Assembly (NCBI GenBank): GCA_026826555.1
Contig: JAKSZT010053764.1
Location: 31,226,413-31,290,412, forward strand
Reading direction: 5' to 3'
Source: Tolypeutes matacus
Lineage: Eukaryota > Chordata > Mammalia > Cingulata > Chlamyphoridae
DNA length: 64,000 nt
A program made the translations under genes and the position numbers. Under the pieces are notes generated by a model. That model was not told the DNA's origin and ran no database searches. It saw nothing but the letters and a program-made list of their open reading frames with translations. Of this stretch, positions 24,355 through 37,080 are shown in pieces. Position 1 is the first letter of the stretch. Each line of letters opens with the position of its first letter.

Positions 24355-24880
24355 CTTTTTTCGTTTTTAACTTTTTATTTTGAAATAACTTAAAACTTGC
24401 ACAAATGTGGGGAAAATGTTAGAGTTCTATGCCTTTCAAAATTGCCCCGATATTAACATTACCTTGCTTTATCTTTCACCACCTCTCCTTCCATGTTGTG
24501 CATATACACATGCAAACTCATGCACAGCTACACACATACTCTTCTTCTGAATAATTGAGAGTAAGTTGCAGACACAATGCTGCTTTATCTCTATAAAGGC
24601 TTTGGTAAAGTTTCCTAAACACAAGATCATTCACTTACATAATCACAGTATAATGATCAAAATCAGGAAATTGACACAACATTATTATCTATTCTTCAGA
24701 CCTTACCCAAATTTTACGTTTTCCCAGTAATGTTCTTTATCTGGTCCAGGACCTAGTTAGGGTTACATTGCCTTTAGTTGTTATGTCTCTTAAAGTCTCC
24801 ACTTATCTGGAAAGGTTTTTCAGTCACAGAAGTTGTTTTTGTCATTGAAGAAGAGTGCTGTTTCTTTAGGCACAAGTCAT
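24355..24880 (-). mobile_element. Old L1 3' UTR (minus strand)
   Basis: 'tttttattttgaaataacttaaaacttgcac', 'gatattaacattacc', 'cagtaatgttctttatctggtccaggacc' and 'gttgttatgtctcttaaagtctcc' are landmarks of L1M 3' UTRs in reverse. Confidence 0.65.
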
Positions 24881-25680
24881 TATGAGAGCAGCTGGTATTG
24901 GGAGTGGTATAGAGGCCACTGCTGAGGTCCTGGTGAATGCTCCAGGGGCAAGTATTAGGAAGGGCAGAAGAACAAGGAGGAGAATGATTTATACCTTTAT
25001 TTCTAAAAAAAATGATTTATTTATTGAAGCATAAGCATGGATGACTTTTGAACACCAATGATAATGCCCCTGCATTACTAACAGCTGGTTTTTGTGCGTA
25101 TTTCTTTCTGGCTTGGTTAGTTTCCTATAACGGCACTTAACACAAGGACACGGGCATTTTGATGGGCATATTCAAGCTACCTCTACAATGCACACCTCTC
25201 TAAGACATAGGGGTCCATTATACAATGTGAGAAACATTTTATGTCATTTAATACTGGCTTCTTCATCTCATGGAAAGAGGGGAAGAAAGGTTGGGAGAGG
25301 ATCAAGTTTGGGGTATGTCATGAGGTGGGGTGGGGTGGGCAGATCCCTAGGTAGAGATATCCAGAAAGCAGTCAAATAAAACAGGTCTATAGTTCATAGG
25401 AGAGTCCCTAGGCTAGGGAAATATATCGAGTTGGAAATTGCCTGACACATTTGTTTAAATGAAAAGAAAAAAACAAAACACGGATGTAAATATAACAGGA
25501 GCAAACTCAGCAGATAAAGACACATGGACACGTTCTCAAACTGAGCTAATATCTGGACGTTCCTCTTTTCCCTTCTCAAACAAACCACTATTTTTACTGA
25601 TCTGAAGGAGGAATACAAAAAACAGATGTCCTACATGTGTGATTTACTCAGAAATTCCCAGAGTAACAGTAAAGGGAGCT
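24881..25680. other. Intron 2, unassigned sequence
   Basis: Includes a 'ggggtggggtggg' G-rich stretch near 25325. No gene seen. Confidence 0.45.
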
Positions 25681-25684
25681 GCTT

Positions 25685-25935
25685 ATGAGGTGGTGCCGTG
25701 AAGGTCATCCTCATGGGTCGGCAGCTGCCCGGCTGACAGTCCCTGCCGAGCACTGGGAGCGCCTCTGGCTGGGAGCCGGCCCTGGTGGGCAGCCTTCCAT
25801 TTCCACAGAAGCACAGGGGGCCTCCGATACTGTTAGCACACCAGGAGTGACGGGGGGGGGGGGCAGCAGCTTTCTCTCCACAGCTGACTTTCTCACTGAC
25901 TCGGAAGATTTTCCCCCAGAGTCAGGAAGCTAGAG
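25685..25935 (+). other. GC-rich segment with an 82-codon open frame
   Basis: About 250 bp markedly richer in G, C and CpG than the AT-rich flanks, with a run of about 12 G at 25850-25862 and an open frame of 82 codons. The encoded protein has no domain I recognise, and no splice sites clearly frame it. It could be a small regulatory element or the remains of a repeat. No function is assigned. Confidence 0.3.
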
Positions 25936-26819
25936 TTCTTAATGTTTTTTTTTTTTTTTGTCAGAAACTAAATATTTTCATTAAAATGTATATTCATTAA
26001 CATATTCTAGTTGATTAATGCTTAAAAATATTTCAGGTGTGTACTGTGATATGTAGTATTTATAAACCTCTTGAACTTTGTGAAAAGAAGTAGGATTAAG
26101 TTATATGATAAAAATGAAAATTCCTGATAATACTGAATTTCTGGCTTTTGTACAATCATACCCACTTGCTTTAATAAATACACAAAGATCCACAATTACA
26201 CTACATATTTTGCTAAGTCAAAATTATGAAGTAAAATTTTAGTACTCCATAACCAACAGCTTAAAATGTCTCAAACATGATATTATAAAGAAAATGCCAG
26301 GAAACTATGCTAGAGAAAGGAGTTTTCCCTGTAGAAAATAAAGGGTCTTCTGCTTCTTGTAAAGGCAGACTAGGAAACTTGGATCAACTCTTCCACTAAG
26401 GACAATTAGAAATGGTGGACAAAATAGTTTCAAAAATATGCATGAAATATTAGAAAGCTAAAAAGATAGTAAATCATTACCGGGCCAGAATATAGGAGAA
26501 GATGAGGCCCAAGGAGTTGCCTGTTCTTCCCCTAGGGCTTCTGCCTATTCTGGAAAAGACAATTGTGAGCTGGAGCAATTCCTTTGTCAATGTAACAGGG
26601 TGAGGGTGACAAAGATTAAAGTTTAAGGATTGGCAAGAGCAAAAGACCTCTGGTTTGGGGTTGGGATCCCAAAGGACAGCTTTTAGGGGGTTACAGTTCA
26701 GCTTGGAATCATCACAATCTCAGAAATTGAGTAGCCCCAGACACCTGCAGAGTTTCCTCTTTGGAGTTTCAAAGACAACATTTTCCTCACCCTCAAATTA
26801 ATTTTTCAAATATGAGTCC
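25936..26819. other. Intron 2, unassigned sequence
   Basis: AT-rich on the left. The right part may be decayed L1 5' sequence, but I cannot show it. Confidence 0.4.
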
Positions 26820-27300
26820 AACACATCATCAAAAATAACCAGGGGGGGGGGAAATAACCAGGCATGGAGAAGATAGGACAATGAAAAAGACAAGTAAAAA
26901 GATGGCAAAAGATACACTATTAAACACTAACCGAAAGGAAGCTGGAGTTGCTCTATTAATATGAAAGTAGGCAAAGTGAAAAAGCATAACTAGGGAGAGA
27001 GAGGGATATTCAAACGACAAGTTCAAAAAGACATAAGATTGGCAAATGTCTATGTAGCTAATGACATAGGCTCAACAATACATAAAGCAAAATTTGACAG
27101 ATCTAAAAGGAAAAATAGATAAATCTTCAATCTTGGTGGAGAGTTTAAATACCTCTTTTAGTAGCTGATAGAATACACACACACCAAATAGTAAAGACAT
27201 AGACAATTCAAATAGCATGATCAGCAAATTTGACCTCACGGACACATAGAAGTCTGCACTCAAAATAACTGTAGAATACACACTTTTTTTCAAACATACC
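26820..27300 (+). mobile_element. L1 ORF2 endonuclease-region fragment
   Basis: 'caaatgtctatgtagctaatgacatagg..caacaatacataaagcaaaatttgacagatctaaaagg' and 'caattcaaatagcatgatcag' correspond to the segment upstream of and around the GDFNTP motif of old L1 ORF2. Many stops. Confidence 0.6.
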
Positions 27301-27869
27301 TGGAGTATTTATTTAAAATGACCATTTGCTTAAGATTTCACATAAAACTTTGATTTTCCAGCTTCTTGAGCAACTCTTAGCTAAAACAGGGACACATTCT
27401 CAATTGCCCACCCTTGCCACCAGCCCACCCCACTCACTCTGCAGATATTTGAATATTTAACCACTGGTCAAAGCCACCAAGATTTCTCCATGAAGTAAGG
27501 TAATCTCCCACCACGCTCTGAATGGAAACTGAGCCTTTCTAACCCAATTCAAGATTTAACACCTGTTGACTCTTTTCCTACATGTCATTCCTCCTCCAAT
27601 TTTTGTCTTCCTCTGTCTCCTTATTTTTTTCCTCCAACAAAAATAAGTAACAGAATTCACTGGCCACAAATTGTTGGCTGAAAGGCCAAGTTACTAAAAT
27701 CTTTTCTTATTGTTCAAAACCTCAGTGGGTTTCACCAAAAAATATATAAAAATTAAAAAAAAATTTTTTTAAGTTCTTTCCAAAGGCTCCTGTGGTAAAT
27801 TATTTTGGCACAGACACCTGCAGCTACAATGATTAATAATGCAATTGAGAGATAGGATGTGTTGCCTTT
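27301..27869. other. Intron 2, unassigned sequence
   Basis: No named feature recognised; an A/T homopolymer region lies near 27735-27775. Confidence 0.4.
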
Positions 27870-28430
27870 GTAACTGTGTCAACTTGGCTAAACTGCAACT
27901 GTATTTCCCAGAATTCCCTTTCCTGGGTTGTTCTGGTTTAGGGTTGGCCACAAGAGAATTTTGAAGAGATTTGGAAGGCAAAAGTGAAGTGGCAGTCATT
28001 AGGCTCTGAAGGTGCCCCTGCACCCACAGCTCCTACTTCAACCTTCTCCTTTAGCTTCTCCAAGTCCTGGGTCAGCTTCTCCAGGTCTGTGGCAAAAGGT
28101 TCCAGCCTCTTCTACAAGTTACCTGTGTTGCTGAGATTGGAGGGAATCTACCCTCCTGAGGTCCACTTTGCCTTCATGGGTTCTGGTTTGTCTTGGCAGG
28201 TTTTGGTTTGTCTTTGTTCCACTCTGTCTCACGTCAGCTTTTCTTCCTGCCTGCTAACCCTGCTGACTGGAGAGACCCAGCACCAGATATATGCAGAGGC
28301 AACAGCCTTCCAATGACTTCTTCACAGCCACAGCAGTTACCTAAGGTGCAATCCCTATCATAAATTCATTATTCCGTGTCACTCTTAGTGGCTCTGATTC
28401 TCTGATCAAACCCAAATTGATACACCGGTG
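27870..28430 (+). repeat. LTR-like old repeat, tentative
   Basis: Starts 'tgtaactgtgtcaacttggctaa', similar to ERV-L/MaLR LTR starts, and ends near 'aaacccaaattgatacac'. It contains 'cccagaattccctttcctgggttg' and 'gttggccacaagagaattttgaagagatttgg', which I associate with a dispersed mammalian repeat. No paired LTR. Confidence 0.4.
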
Positions 28431-30084
28431 ATTCCATTCTGACTCACACAGTTCTCCTTAGGGGCAAAATTCCCTATAACCTTAGTCCAGGGGTGAGCAG
28501 CCTCAATTGGGGTGACCTAAATGCTCCAAACTCAGCTGGGCACTGGCAGCCAGACACATTTATCCTTCAGGAAACAGTATCTCACCCCTGCTCCACACCA
28601 TATCCCACACCAGCTGCTGGGACTATAAAGATAAATAGGAGCTATAACTGTCTCACACACAAATGCTAAGTGATCAAAGAAAAGGAGAAATTTCAATTGG
28701 GAGAGGGGGTGGGGGAGGAGATGGGAAGAGGCAGCCTGAAGCATATAAGGAGAAGGGGCTGCATCCTTGATTCTTGCCATGAGTGTGGATTCCTGACCGA
28801 GCTTGCCAGCAATGGCATGGCTAAAACTGTGAGGACCAACCTGGCTGTTTTATCTATCACCTTTTACATAATATTCCTTTCCGTACTATGCTTTGGAAAG
28901 CACCTGAACCCTCAGTTCCCAGGATAGCTGAACGTACTCAAGGTATAATATAGCAAGTAGCATCTTGGAAGCCCCCCATCCAAGCCAAAGGAAAAAAACA
29001 AACAAAAGAACTAAGCATATTTGGCCAATTGAAGCTTTGAAGCTACCTTTCAGAAAATCACTTGTTTGGGGTCAGTTTAACTGCATAAGACCAGAGGTCA
29101 TACAATTTGGGCATATTTTATAGCAAGACTGGGTTTTCTGACCTTGCCACCATTTTATTCCTCCCCCTCCTCTCCCTACTTGAAAGGAGCTCTTTAGCCT
29201 TACAGTACTTCACCATTTTGTTATAAGACTGTTTATTTTAGCAAGGGGAAATCTGTCTCTTTGGTACAAGTAATTACCTGGAGAATCTGCAGCACCCGCT
29301 GCTGTGTAGGATGGGCAGGGTCTATGCCACGGCTCACCCAAGTTGTCCCCAGAAGGGCCAAGAATGCCTGTGTTCACAGTCCTGATGTAGAGAAGGGAAG
29401 GCGAGAAAGAGGACCCAGAGGGAAACGCTGAGAGGCAACAAAGGAGGGATGCTGGGCTGGAGTTCTTAGATCAGAGACCTCAGCAAGTTTAGGAATAAAT
29501 GTTTTTGCTCCCTCTGTTGGCTTTGTGCAGAGTCACAATCAGCTGTAAGAAATACAGAAATCAGTTTCTGGAATTAGAGTGCCTGCAGCCCTTCCAGATG
29601 TGAGCATAATGAAAAGCTCACAGTAAGGTTGGCAAGGTCTCAAGTCAAGATCATGTTGGTTTCAAATATTTATTTGTAATGTCAGTTGTTAGGAGTTCAA
29701 ATGATTTTTTTCACTGATACAGAGACTGTTTTATTTTCCTACTGGACCCATGGGTAGTGCTTGTACTTCCCGCTTCCCTTGCTGTCAAGTGGGGCCACGT
29801 AACTGAATTCTGAGAGATGGAATTCAGGCTAAAGTGGTGCACGCACCTAGCAGGCCTGGCTTCTAAGAACCTCCCAATGCAGTGCTCCACGCTTTCTTTT
29901 CCCATTTCTTAGCTGAAAGGAAAGGCCAAGAGGAAGTGCAGCTTTGAGAGAAAAGGAGCCTGGATCTCTGAATGATTGTGTGAAGCTGAGTCACCTGTAC
30001 TCACCACCAACTCACAGTGGGTTGACATGGATGTACCCGAAAAATAGTTTTATTTCGTTAAAATGCTGAGGTTTTGGTGTTGGT
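28431..30084. other. Intron 2, unassigned sequence
   Basis: Short open frames only. The part 29700-30065 reads like an old LTR or retroposon, but I cannot name it. A splice-like block at 29280-29383 is discussed in the rejected items. Confidence 0.4.
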
Positions 30085-31545
30085 TTTTTAACCACGATAT
30101 CCAATGTTTTTCTTTATTTGAGTAGTTGTGAGTTTACAGAACAATCATGCATAAAACACAGGATTCCCATATACCACCCTATTATTAACACCTTGCATTG
30201 GTGTAGAACTTTTGTTACAATTATGACAGCACATTTTTATAATTGTGTTATTAACTACAGTCCATGGTTTACCTTATGATTCACTGTGCAGTGTAGGTCC
30301 ATGGATTTTTAAAAAAATTTTTATTCTGTTACTATATATACAATCTAACATTTCCCCCTTTTAATCACAGTCAGATATATATTTCAGTGCTGTTAATTAC
30401 ATTCACAATGTTGTACCACCATCAACACCATCTGTTACCAAAACATTTCTATCATTCTAAATAGGAACCCTGTACATTTTAAGTCTTAACTTCCCATTCC
30501 CTAGCCCCACCCCATCCCTTGGTAACCTACATTCTAGATTCTGATTCTATGAGTTTGCTTACTCTAATTGTTTCAAATCAGTGAATAGCATACCACATTT
30601 CTCCTTTTGTATCTGGCTTATTTCACTCAGCATGATGTCTTCAAAGTTCATCCATGTTGTTGCATGTATCAGCACTTCATTGCTTTTTATGGCTTAGTAA
30701 TCGTCCATTGTATGTATATACCTCATTTTTATTTATCCATTCGTTGATGGACACTTGGGTTGCTTCTATCTGTTGGAAATTGTAAATAATGTGGCTATAA
30801 ACATCAGTGTGCAAATATCTGTTTGAGTCCCTGTTTTCATTTCTTTGGGTATATACTGAGTAGTGGGATTGCTGGGTCATATGGTAGTTCTAACTGAGCT
30901 TTCTGGGGAACCACCAAACTTTCTTCCACAACAGCTACACCATTTTACATTGCCACCAGCAGTGACTGACTTCCAATTTCTCCACATTCTCTCCAATACT
31001 TTTTTTTTTTTTTTCTCCCAATAGTAGCCATTCTAACAGGTGTGAAATGGTATGTCATTATGGTTTTGATTTGTATTTCCCTGATAGCTAATAACGTTGA
31101 GCATCTTTTCATGAGCTTTATGGTCATTTGTATATCTTCATTGGAGAGATCTCTACTCAAGTCTTTTGCCCATTTTTAAAATTGGGTTGGTTGTCTTTTT
31201 GTTGTTAAGTTGAAAGACTTCTTTGTATATTCTGGGTATTAAACCTTTATCAGAGATGTTGTTTCCAAATATTTTATCCCATTGTGGAGGCTGTCATTTT
31301 GCTTTCATGATAAAGTCCTTTGAGGCACAAAAGTTTTTAATTTTAATGAGCTCCCATTTATCAATTTTTCCTTTTGTTTCTTATGCTTTGGGTGTAATAT
31401 CTAAGAAACCATCTTCTAACACAAGGTCCTGCAGGTGCCTTCTTATGCTTCCTTCTAAGAGTTCGGTTTTTCTAGCTCTTATATTTAGGTCTAGGATCCA
31501 TTTTGAGTGGATTTTTTTTGTATAAAGTGTGAGATAAGGTATACA
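30085..31545 (-). mobile_element. LINE-1 element, 5' truncated (minus strand)
   Basis: Minus-strand sequence covers the ORF2 C-terminal part (31545-30677, including the EATQVSINEWINKNEVYTYNG block) followed by a long 3' UTR to about 30085. Stops break the frame. Same orientation as GNA14. Confidence 0.82.
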
Positions 31546-31896
31546 TAGTTTATTTGTACCCTGAAAGCAGGTGAGGACAAAGAGCATGGAGCAGTGCATT
31601 GGAAGTTTTATGGACCAGGCCTGGACACAGTGGACTTTACTTCTGGACACCATCCATAGTTACATGGTTCAACCTGACTGCAAGGGAGGCTGGGAAATGT
31701 GTCTTTCTGGGTGCTAAAGTGAAAAGTGAAATGGGAATTGGTGAATGTATTGCATTGAATCTGCAACTCACACATTCTCGTGGTCTCTTCTGTTTTACCA
31801 CAATGATTTCTAGGTTTGTATAGTACCTATCTGTATCTATTGTACAGATCTGTGGCCAGCAAACTATGGCCTATGGACCAACTCCATCTCAAAGAC

Positions 31897-32583
31897 TTTT
31901 TTCTTTTTAAAGATTTATTTTAGTTATTTCTCTCCACCTCCTCATTGTTTGCACTTGCTGTGTCTGTTCATCTTCCTTGTTTCTTTAGGAGGCACCAGGA
32001 ACCAAACCGGGACCTCTGATATGGGAGGGAGGAGCCTAATCACTTGAGCCACCTCCGTTCCCTGCTTTGCTGGGTCTCTCATTGTGTTTTTCTTCTTGTG
32101 TCTCTTGTTGTGTCATCTTGTTGCATCAGCTTGCTGCACCTGCCCGTCGTGCCAGCTCGCTGTCTTGCTCATCCTCTTTAGGAGGCATCGGGAAACTCTG
32201 CTCCCTGCTTTGTTGTGTCTCTCATGTTTTTCTTTTTCTTCTTCTTTTTTTTTTTTTTTTTTTAAAGATTTTATTTATTTATTCATTTATCCCCCCCTTG
32301 CTGCTTATGCTCGCTGGGTCAGCCAACCATGCCGTGCGGACGGGCTTGCCTTCACCAGGAGGCCCCGGGAACCGAACCGGGGCCTCCCATATGGTAAACG
32401 GGAGTCCTACTGATTGAGCCACAGCCGCTTCCCATGTTTTTCTTCTTGTGTCTCTTGTTGTGTCAGCTTGCTGTGCCTCCCTGTTGCACCAGCTCACTCT
32501 CTTCTTTAGGAGGCACTGGAACTGAACCAGGGACCTCCCATGTGGTAGGCAGGAGCTCAATCGCTTGAGCCACATCTGCTTTC
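31897..32583 (-). mobile_element. Dimeric tRNA-derived SINE inserted in the hAT element
   Basis: The T-rich tail at 31897 and the head complement 'gagccacatctgctttcc' at 32583 show minus orientation. A second head-like unit lies near 31985-32060. The duplication 'ctcaaagac' flanks it (31888-31896 and 32584-32592). It is split by a younger SINE at 32235-32433. Confidence 0.85.
32235..32433 (-). mobile_element. Medium-subtype SINE nested in the dimeric SINE
   Basis: Complement of the 185-bp subtype, with long T-tail, 'ctgggtcagccaaccatgcc' and 'gagccacagccgcttccc'. The duplication 'atgtttttctt' occurs at 32224-32234 and 32434-32444. Being innermost it is the youngest layer here. Confidence 0.88.
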
Positions 32584-32594
32584 CTCAAAGACCT

Positions 32595-32820
32595 TTTTTG
32601 TTGTTGTTAATTTTAAACTTTTTATTTTCAAATACTTTCAAACTTATAGGCCAGTTACAAAAATAATACAAATGCCATATGGAGAATTCCAACCTACGCC
32701 TATTCCTCCAGATACCCAGATCACCAATTTTTAACATTTTGTCACATTTTATGTATCATTCTCTCTCTCAATCTCCCAAGCCATCTATCTATCTATGCAC
32801 CTATTATTCAACTCATTTTC
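32595..32820 (-). mobile_element. L1 3' UTR-like fragment
   Basis: 'aaactttttattttcaaatactttcaaacttataggccagttacaaaaataatac' is reverse L1M 3' end sequence. It sits inside the same hAT element. Confidence 0.6.
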
Positions 32821-33049
32821 TGAACCACAGACTGTCTAATAAAGTTTTATTGGAAGACAGTCCTACAGAATCACATTGTCCTGCTGCTACCAGACTACAA
32901 TGGTGCAATTAAGTCATCACAAAAGAGACTGCTTGGCTGGCAAAGCCCAAAATACTATCTGGCCCTTTACAGAAAACGTTTGCTGGCCCCTGGTACAGAG
33001 AGATAATTTTTAATGAGCATCTAAGTAGAACTCTGCTGGAATCTTAGCC

Positions 33050-33180
33050 CTCTCATTCACTGATTCATTGGACATACATTTATTAAGCCCCATTCTTTGC
33101 CAAGCATTATGCTGAATAAAAAGATACAACTCTGAAAAAAATACCATCTTTCCCCTCAAGCTTCCAGTTTTCACTGGAAT
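33050..33180 (-). mobile_element. L2-type LINE 3' fragment
   Basis: 'cactgattcattggacatacatttattaagcccc..gccaagcattatgctgaataaaaagatac' is antisense L2. Confidence 0.6.
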
Positions 33181-35045
33181 GATGGTAGCAAATGAAAAGG
33201 GTGTGGAAAAAGAACCCTCTAAAAATTCCTCTTAAATAAATTTCCTCAACTCTGCGGAATTTTCAAAGGGCAAAACCCACAACTAACTTAGATTGTGGGC
33301 ACTCCCTAATACTGGAAGCAGATTGTAAATACCAAACAAAAACAGCACCCAGTGGAAAATGTTAGAATTTTTCTGATTCAGACTTTTTCACAAAATTTAT
33401 AGCATTTTCCCATTTCTTTTTTTCCCCTCTTAATTACTTCCTTAAGCAGGTCATTTTATTATGTGCTAGACTCCCTGAGGTTTAATATTACATTGTTTTA
33501 CAAAGTTTATGCTGTACCCATCAGCATAAACTGCAGCCAAGTGACCAGAATTTTCCAGAGAATCTGAACTCCAAGATAAGCTGGTCCAAGAGTAAATGGA
33601 CATCCCTATATTTTTCCTGGGGTATTGTTGACTATTGAGGGGAGCCATGGGCAAATATATACATACATATGTATCAATATCCATATATATCCATCTATTT
33701 TGATATTCCCTTTAAGGCAACTCCGAAAAAAATATCACCCTTGTAATACAGGTTTCATATTCAAACAAATGCAAATAAAAGGAAATGCCAGATTCAAGCA
33801 TTAGCTCAGTAATACCAGCTAGACAGGTGCATCCAAAGCTGGCAAAGCTGTGATGGCACTGAGCCAGAGCTCTATCTGTACATCTCTCTTTAAAGGCCAT
33901 CTTAGGCCCAGGCATATTTCTAGAAATTCCCTGTTTGTGCCTCACAATGATTCAGACACTCTCCCTCCTCCTTTCCCAGACATGAACATTAGAAACAGCA
34001 GAGGACGTGGAAAATCAGCAGGATTAAGTGGTCCCAGACACACTGGCAACTAGGGTTGGGAGGAAGGGCATTTGGTATTTCATGGCCCTTTGCATTCTCA
34101 GGGTATTTGGCCCAGGGACGGCAGAATTCTGGGACTTTGAAATTCTCTTTCCCAGTGGGTCAGACTAAATTAAGTGTTCTTCTCTGCCTCCACCTTGGAT
34201 TCTTCTTGCTCACTGGTCTTGAGTCTTGATTTACATGGTGGGATACAGCAGGGTAAGATGAGAGGGCTCTTCTTATGTCTAAACCTTTCTGTTCACTGGG
34301 GCACACAGTCAGCCCCAGGCAAAATATAAAGGGTTTAGCACAGTGTCTAGACTCTCAGTAGAAGGTAGCAATTGTCATCCTTGTCCTCATTCACTTTCGT
34401 GTCTGCCAAATGCCTGGTACTTTCAAGCCACTACAAAACAGTTAAGCAATTCTAACTCACTTGTTACTGACTTAGTTTAATAACAGTTTAAGGCCCAAGT
34501 GTATCTGCATTTTTAGAAAGAATGTGTAGAGTAATGGATTTCTGGAAGAATAAATCCCAAGTATCCAAAGATCGACCCATGCAGATTTTTTTCAGATCCT
34601 AGGGATTCCCAGAAAACCATGAGATCATCCTGGAGGCAACTGTCAGATGTGCTTCTTGGGACTGTGGAAACCTGCTGCCATATTCTTACCATCAAGTCCT
34701 CTGGATTCAGCTGGGGATGGAGTGGGGGGAGAGGAGGGGCATTTGGTCAACAAGCTGACAGCTGGGCATGGCTCCAGGTGGCTGAACATCTTAGCTCTGG
34801 CTCAGCCCTTTCCCACTTTTATCACTAGATAACCACAGAAGGCACTATTTGGGTGGAGTGGGAAGGAGAAGAGAATCATGAGAAGCCCTGGGGACTTTTG
34901 AGGCAGTGATGCACACCAAAGCAGCTAGCATCCTTTGATAATTCCACATTCCCTTGGCACTTGGTATACCCAACTCCAGCTTTCACACCTAACGGGACAC
35001 AACTGCCAACACCCATGAGAACTTAAGGGACTCAGAATATGATCT
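33181..35045. other. Intron 2, unassigned sequence
   Basis: Looks largely unique. No exon, RNA gene or named repeat that I can support. Confidence 0.5.
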
Positions 35046-35049
35046 CAGC

Positions 35050-35180
35050 TCATCTACCAATAAGGAGCTTTAGATAATTCATCCTGACCACGGGGCCTCA
35101 ATTTCCTCATTTGTAAAATGAGGTGGGAAGGGGTGTGTGTGTGATTTTTGCAACATTAGCATTCTATAATGCTGAAGAAT
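35050..35180 (+). mobile_element. MIR-type SINE
   Basis: 'gataattcatcctgaccacggggcctcaatttcctcatttgtaaaatgagg' follows sense MIR. Confidence 0.65.
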
Positions 35181-35406
35181 GTATTCTTTAATTATAATGT
35201 TTCATCAACATTTATTCTTGTGGACACACTTCCTTTAAAGTATAAAAGAAAACACACCCACCACAAATGCTTTTTATAGTGAGCCCCAAAAGCAATCACC
35301 ATACATTTTAGGGGATGCGAATGAATTATACCTATTTGAGGATGTAAAGAATTGACACCATTAAAGAATAAGGACCTCAAGTCCATGAATTTGGAATGCC
35401 CTTCCA

Positions 35407-35502
35407 TTTTTTTTTTTTTTCTTACCGGGAGGTCCCGGGGATCGAACCCAGGTCCCTCCATATGGCAGACGGACGCCCAACCATTTGAGCCACATCCGCG
35501 CC
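35407..35502 (-). mobile_element. Short tRNA-derived SINE
   Basis: T-tail, 'accgggaggtcccggggatcgaaccc' and 'gagccacatccgcg' are the complement of the short subtype. The flanks share 'cccttcca', a likely target duplication. It is inserted in an L1 fragment. Confidence 0.85.
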
Positions 35503-35509
35503 CCCTTCC

Positions 35510-35680
35510 ATTTTTTTTTAAAGTCCTCTTCAGTTTCTTTTAGCAATGTTTTGCAGTTTTTCTGGATACAGGTCCTTTATGTCCTTGGTTAAGTTTATTC
35601 ATAAATATTTGATACTTTTCGTTGCTATTATAAATGGAAATTTTTTTTTATTTCCTCCTCAGATTGCTCATCAGTGTGTT
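35510..35680 (-). mobile_element. L1 ORF2 fragment (minus strand)
   Basis: 'ttttagcaatgttttgcagtttttctggatacaggtcctttatgtccttgg' is the reverse complement of a well-known segment between the RT and C-terminal parts of ORF2. Confidence 0.7.
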
Positions 35681-35695
35681 TGTTTATCGTTATTG

Positions 35696-35848
35696 TTGAA
35701 AAAATGAAAATGCTCTAATAATGATTGAAGTGATGGATGCACAACTATGTGACTATACCAAATACCATTGATTGTACACTTTGGATGGATTTATGCTTTA
35801 TTAATATGTATCAATAAAATTGATTTGTTAAGAGAAAAAAAAAAAAAA
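35696..35848 (+). mobile_element. L1 3' end with poly(A)
   Basis: 'gatggatgcacaactatgtgactataccaaataccattgattgtacactttggatgg' followed by an A-run at about 35834-35848. Confidence 0.7.
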
Positions 35849-36984
35849 GAAGGATCAGTTATAGCACAGAAGTACAAAGGTCATGGAGCCATTTCTGTTT
35901 CTGGGACTCAGGGTCAAGGCTGCTCTGGGTTGACCCTGAACATTATAAGGAGACCCAGCATGCTGGCCCCTCTCTCCTGTTTCTCACACAGCCTCAGCAG
36001 GACCAGGAGAACACCATCAAAGGCGGTCAACCCCCAAACTGTTTCCTCTTCTTGTACCTTCATCAGTAACCTTGAGGGCTGCAGACCTCAGGTGTGTGCC
36101 TCCAGGCAAGCTCTTCCATTCTAGAGGGTCTGGGCCCTCCCCTTTTCATGAAACAACGTGAGATTCTTCTATTAAGGAGTTAAAGTAACCCTGTTGGCAT
36201 CAGTACAAAGTGCCTCTGTCTTTAAGCATCTCAAAGTTTTATAAACATTTAACCAAGTTCCATAATATATCCTGACTGAGCATCCAACTGAACATGTCTA
36301 AGCGGCAGCTATTAGGTATTTGTGTTAAAAAAAAAAAAAAAAGACATGGTCTTTTAAAGTGCCCCACAGCCCAAGAACATTCTATTCCCTAAAGCTGACG
36401 GCTGCTTACTACATGCTGGTGTCATGCTGGGCCCCGGCCCACGGATACCAATTGACAGAGCCTAACTTGAGAGAGCCACAAACCAGAAAGGGACAAAGAC
36501 CAGTGCAGATCTAATCAAACATTACTTGATTCAGAATCACTTAGAAATAGCCTGGACTTTTCTGCAGGTGTGGGAGAGATATCCAGGCAAGCAACAGTCT
36601 CTAAGGCCTCAGAAGTCACCAGTCTTTACATTTGATATGGGGAACATAAGAATTTGCTTTGCAAAGCATGGCTGCACGCCAGACCCCAGTGGAGGGTTTA
36701 TCAGTAATCTCCCTGCTCTCTAACCCATATCAAATATTGAAACAAAAGGTATTTATGGATGACTTTTCTGCAGTACACATATTCTGACTATGCCTTTATC
36801 AGCATTTCCCAGAGTGTTTGATTATAAAGAACACTACTCTACAAAATGTTGGTATTGAACACAAAATCCCTCATCCAAATAACTTCAAGATAAGGTTGGA
36901 AGCAAAGCCATCCAGGTTTTTTAAACCACAGGACTTCTCAGAACTTGTGTGTGTATGTGTGTATGTGTGTACATACCCCTCAAG
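35849..36984. other. Intron 2, unassigned sequence
   Basis: Contains an A-run near 36327-36343 and a tgtgtatg microsatellite near 36947-36970. No gene recognised. Confidence 0.45.
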
Positions 36985-37080
36985 CACAGAAATATTAGTC
37001 TCTTTTGTTCATCAATGTACCCCAAATACCTAGAATGGTGACTGGTACCTCAATACTGTTAGAATAAATAAATGAATGTT
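36985..37080 (+). mobile_element. L2-type LINE 3' end
   Basis: 'ccccaaatacctagaatggtgactggtacctc..gaataaataaatgaatg' style sequence. Confidence 0.5.

Larger units (their letters stand above)
31850..32992 (-). mobile_element. hAT-type MITE split by nested insertions
   Basis: Left end 'ctgtggccagcaaactatgg' (31850) and right end 'cgtttgctggcccctg' (to 32992) are inverted copies of each other. They are flanked by gtacagat (31842-31849) and gtacagag (32993-33000), an 8-bp duplication with one mismatch as expected for hAT. Only about 210 bp is transposon; the rest is a SINE pair (31897-32583) and an L1-like piece. Confidence 0.82.

Noticed and set aside
29280..29383. Minus-strand block with AG and 'gtaatt' flanks, open in two frames
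   Set aside because: Looks like a possible exon, but the acceptor lacks a good pyrimidine tract and the peptide matches nothing I know, including any part of a G-alpha subunit.
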